DNA of 63,942 nt, from positions 1 through 63,942 of the forward strand of contig NZ_VNJJ01000007.1 in assembly GCF_007786475.1 (NCBI RefSeq), in the 5' to 3' direction. The translations under genes and the position numbers were made by a program. Origin of the DNA: Cohnella terricola (GTDB lineage Bacteria > Bacillota > Bacilli > Paenibacillales > Paenibacillaceae). How positions within the stretch are numbered: position 1 is the stretch's first letter; each line of letters starts with the position of its first letter. Of the stretch, positions 62,057-63,942 are shown in pieces. The notes beneath the pieces were generated by a model. That model was given only the letters and a program-made list of their open reading frames with translations. It searched no databases and had not been told where the DNA came from.

Positions 62057-62683
62057 TTAACGAGGGGTGGGCGGACCGTATCCGCTCGTGCCGAATAGTT
62101 TGCTGGAAACGGCCGATATGAGAAGCATCTGCTCCATAAATTGCTCCTGCGACGTGCTCATTTCACCGGCCAGCCATTTGCGAATAATATGAATCGAGCC
62201 GCCGATCGTCCACTCCACATAAAAATCGAAATCCACCGGAGACTTCACGCCCCCGTTGATTTCCGCTTTACGAAGGATTTGCTTCAGACGGACATGCAGT
62301 TGCCCCTCGAATCGATCTTTATATTCCGGCAAAGCCCCCGAAAGCAATAGGCGATAGAACTTCATGTTACGGCGAATATGGTAAAGGCTTTTGCGAAAAT
62401 AGATTTCCAATGCAGCCATTAACCGTTCCATTTCCTTCAAGGGCTTGATATATTCGACGATAGCAAAATACTCATTGAACTTCTCTTCCACGATTTCTTC
62501 TATGAGCTCATCTTTCGAGGAATAGTGACTGTAAAAAGTAACCCGATTGATGCCCGCCTTCTTCGCAATATCCGTCACGCTGACCTCGACATAGGGCTTC
62601 TCGTTCACCAGATCCAAGAGCGCCGCGTGCAGCAACGTTCTCGTGCGCGCGGCCCGCGTATCCGGACTTTCTTGATGGCTCAT
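62057..62683 (-). CDS. TetR-family repressor
   Basis: 208 residues; helix-turn-helix EVSVTDIAKKAGINRVTFYS followed by a C-terminal TetR_C-like ligand domain (KFYRLLLSGALPEYKDRFEG) of the YfiR-like group. Probably represses the divergent SDR gene and itself through the palindrome in the shared promoter. Confidence 0.92.
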   Translation of the reverse strand: MSHQESPDTRAARTRTLLHAALLDLVNEKPYVEVSVTDIAKKAGINRVTFYSHYSSKDELIEEIVEEKFNEYFAIVEYIKPLKEMERLMAALEIYFRKSLYHIRRNMKFYRLLLSGALPEYKDRFEGQLHVRLKQILRKAEINGGVKSPVDFDFYVEWTIGGSIHIIRKWLAGEMSTSQEQFMEQMLLISAVSSKLFGTSGYGPPTPR

Positions 62684-62727
62684 CGATAGCGACTCCTTTA
62701 CACCGTTCGAACCGGGCTTAAATTAGT

Positions 62728-62744
62728 TGTAGTATATCACTACA
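62728..62744. promoter_or_regulatory. Candidate TetR operator
   Basis: Perfect inverted repeat TGTAGT-ATATC-ACTACA in the divergent promoter region, 45 bases upstream of the TetR start and about 100 bases before the SDR start. Confidence 0.65.
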
Positions 62745-62843
62745 CATCCGGAGAAACTGTCGTTTGAATCACATTTCATTTTTGATACGATGAGCAGGAG
62801 GTACGCTGTACAACCATCACGTATAAGAATGAGGTGCACAGAC

Positions 62844-63599
62844 ATGGCTGCGAACAAAACCTTTCTGATCACGGGAGCCGCTACCGGACTAGGACGAGCA
62901 TTAGCCATTAAGCTTGCCGAGCAAGGCTACAAGCTCTCCCTTGTAGACTTCAACGAGGAAGCCGGCAAGGAAACGTTGGCACTTGTCCAGGAGAAAAATG
63001 CGGAGGCTATCTTCGTCAAAGCCGACGTATCGAACGAAGAAGAAGTTAAAAACTATGTCGAGGAAACGGTACGAGCATTCGGCACGATCGACTATTTTGC
63101 CAACAATGCGGGAATCATGGTTCCGTTGCGTCTGCTTCACGAATATGACAGCAGCGAATATGATCACGTCACGAACGTGAACCTGAAGGGTGCGTTCCTG
63201 GGTCTCAAATATGTCATTCCGGTCATGCTGCAGAACGGCGGAGGCAATATCGTCAACACCGTCTCTTCCAACAGCTTCAAGCCGACCGCCTACAACGGCC
63301 TCTATTCCGCGACCAAGCACGCCTTGGCCGCGCTCACGAAGTCGATCGGACAAGACTATCAGGATCTGAACATCCGTGCCGTAGGCGTCGCTCCGAATAC
63401 GATGATCACGAACATCGCGGCCAATGCGGTGCACACGTTGACGGAAGAACGGATGGCGAAGCTCGGCGCTTCTACCGGGCCTAACATTCCGGCAACGCCG
63501 GAGGCGATCGCGGACGTTGTGATCTTCGCCGCGACTACGGGCGCCGATATGCTGAACGGCACGGTCGTGAATTGCGCAGGCGGCCAGATTTTCCAATAA
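62844..63599 (+). CDS. Classical short-chain dehydrogenase/reductase
   Basis: 251 residues. Cofactor motif TGAATGLGRAL, NNAG, catalytic Ser in VNTVSSNSF and YSATK. Acidic residue after beta-2 (SLVDFNEEAG, Asp) points to NAD(H). Substrate unknown; likely detoxification under TetR control. ATG with GAGGTG seven bases upstream; an ATG 18 codons earlier lacks a site. Confidence 0.93.
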   Translation: MAANKTFLITGAATGLGRALAIKLAEQGYKLSLVDFNEEAGKETLALVQEKNAEAIFVKADVSNEEEVKNYVEETVRAFGTIDYFANNAGIMVPLRLLHEYDSSEYDHVTNVNLKGAFLGLKYVIPVMLQNGGGNIVNTVSSNSFKPTAYNGLYSATKHALAALTKSIGQDYQDLNIRAVGVAPNTMITNIAANAVHTLTEERMAKLGASTGPNIPATPEAIADVVIFAATTGADMLNGTVVNCAGGQIFQ

Positions 63600-63693
63600 C
63601 CTTGTCAGCCCTTTTTGGGTAGAGAGCTTGCCACTGCTCACATGCGTCGGAATCAACTTACTAAAAACAAAAGACTAGCTCATTACCCATCAT

Positions 63694-63731
63694 AAAAACT
63701 CTGACCTCGTGCGCGTGCGGTCAGAGTTTTA
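63694..63731. terminator. Bidirectional terminator
   Basis: AAAAACTCTGACC / GGTCAGAGTTTT hairpin between the SDR gene and the convergent gene at the window's right end. Confidence 0.88.
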
Positions 63732-63742
63732 TTGGTATCCGT

Positions 63743-63942
63743 TTATTTGTTGCTTTCAATCAGTAAATTAACGATAATATCCAACTGTTGTTCTACTGAA
63801 ATCGGATCGCTAGGAAGGAATTGATTAAAATCGATATTGTAGATCCTTCCCGATTTCCATGCTGGCGAATTTCGAAGAAGCTTCTCCACTTCCTTCATTT
63901 TCTCCTCTGCTCCTTCATTCACAGCTAGAAATAACCGATCGC
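63743..63942 (-). CDS. Siderophore-type periplasmic binding protein, 3' end only
   Basis: Last 65 codons of a gene that runs off the window. DRLFLAVNEGAEEKMKEVEK and FNQFLPSDPISVEQQLDIIV match the C-terminal end of FecB/FepB-like iron-siderophore-binding domains. It may be a stand-alone lipoprotein or the C-terminal domain of an AraC-fused Btr-like regulator, which is common in this group. Confidence 0.75.
   Translation of the reverse strand, partial: DRLFLAVNEGAEEKMKEVEKLLRNSPAWKSGRIYNIDFNQFLPSDPISVEQQLDIIVNLLIESNK

Overview
The window comes from an endospore-forming, low- to mid-GC Firmicute, most likely a Paenibacillaceae member (Paenibacillus/Cohnella type). The evidence is a complete GerA-type germinant receptor operon, several S-layer-homology (SLH) surface proteins, many large hybrid histidine kinases, LytS-type and 7TMR-DISM kinases, AraC/DeoR/TetR regulators, strong AGGAGG-type ribosome binding sites and frequent GTG/TTG starts. 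No rRNA, tRNA, CRISPR array or intact insertion sequence was seen.

Layout. 1-7.4 kb: a minus-strand signalling operon (GAF hybrid kinase, CheR-type methyltransferase, REC-PAS kinase) and a separate chemoreceptor. 7.5-16.3 kb: membrane-anchored trypsin-like protease, an array of about eleven and a half 51-bp tandem repeats, a sulfite-exporter-type permease, an HD nucleotidase, a 58-residue zinc-ribbon membrane microprotein, an MFS transporter whose coding region holds a perfect 20-bp-arm palindrome, a TMEM175-type channel, and an ABC exporter preceded by a leader peptide with mutually exclusive hairpins. 16.3-22.6 kb: a 1441-residue pseudokinase-ATPase-TPR-GAF-LuxR regulator directly downstream of an AbrB/Doc toxin-antitoxin pair, then a decayed LytTR/DUF3021 pair. 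22.9-38.8 kb: three SLH proteins, an SDR, a two-component pair with a SARP-like regulator, and an M29 aminopeptidase. 38.8-41.7 kb: a prolyl-hydroxylase-like enzyme and a quinone/thiol-stress locus (FMN reductase, CatE-like dioxygenase and divergent YodB/CatR-like repressor). 42-47.6 kb: a tightly packed sugar operon (class I aldolase, Gfo/Idh/MocA dehydrogenase, PfkB kinase, lyxose-isomerase-like cupin, DeoR) with a ribokinase gene upstream. 48.2-53.4 kb: a VanRS-like pair, an acyltransferase and a lipoprotein FAD oxidoreductase. 53.8-56.3 kb: a defence island remnant with an Mrr-type endonuclease, a Fic antitoxin and a truncated Fic toxin. 56.4-63.9 kb: AraC/VOC pair, SLH remnant, gerA operon, TetR/SDR pair and the end of a siderophore-binding protein gene.

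The most unusual signals are non-coding. Three copies of a roughly 190-bp, four-part palindromic element lie between genes near 36.0, 41.9 and 47.8 kb. In one copy the core motif has changed from CGGAA to CGGAC in all four sub-units, including the two inverted ones. The 51-bp array, the ABC-exporter leader and the palindrome inside the MFS gene are the other main ones. Several loci show internal deletion or truncation (LytTR, DUF3021-hydrolase chimera, Fic, SLH remnant), so the region appears to be an actively eroding accessory segment. All functional statements rest on motif recognition by eye; no database search was run.
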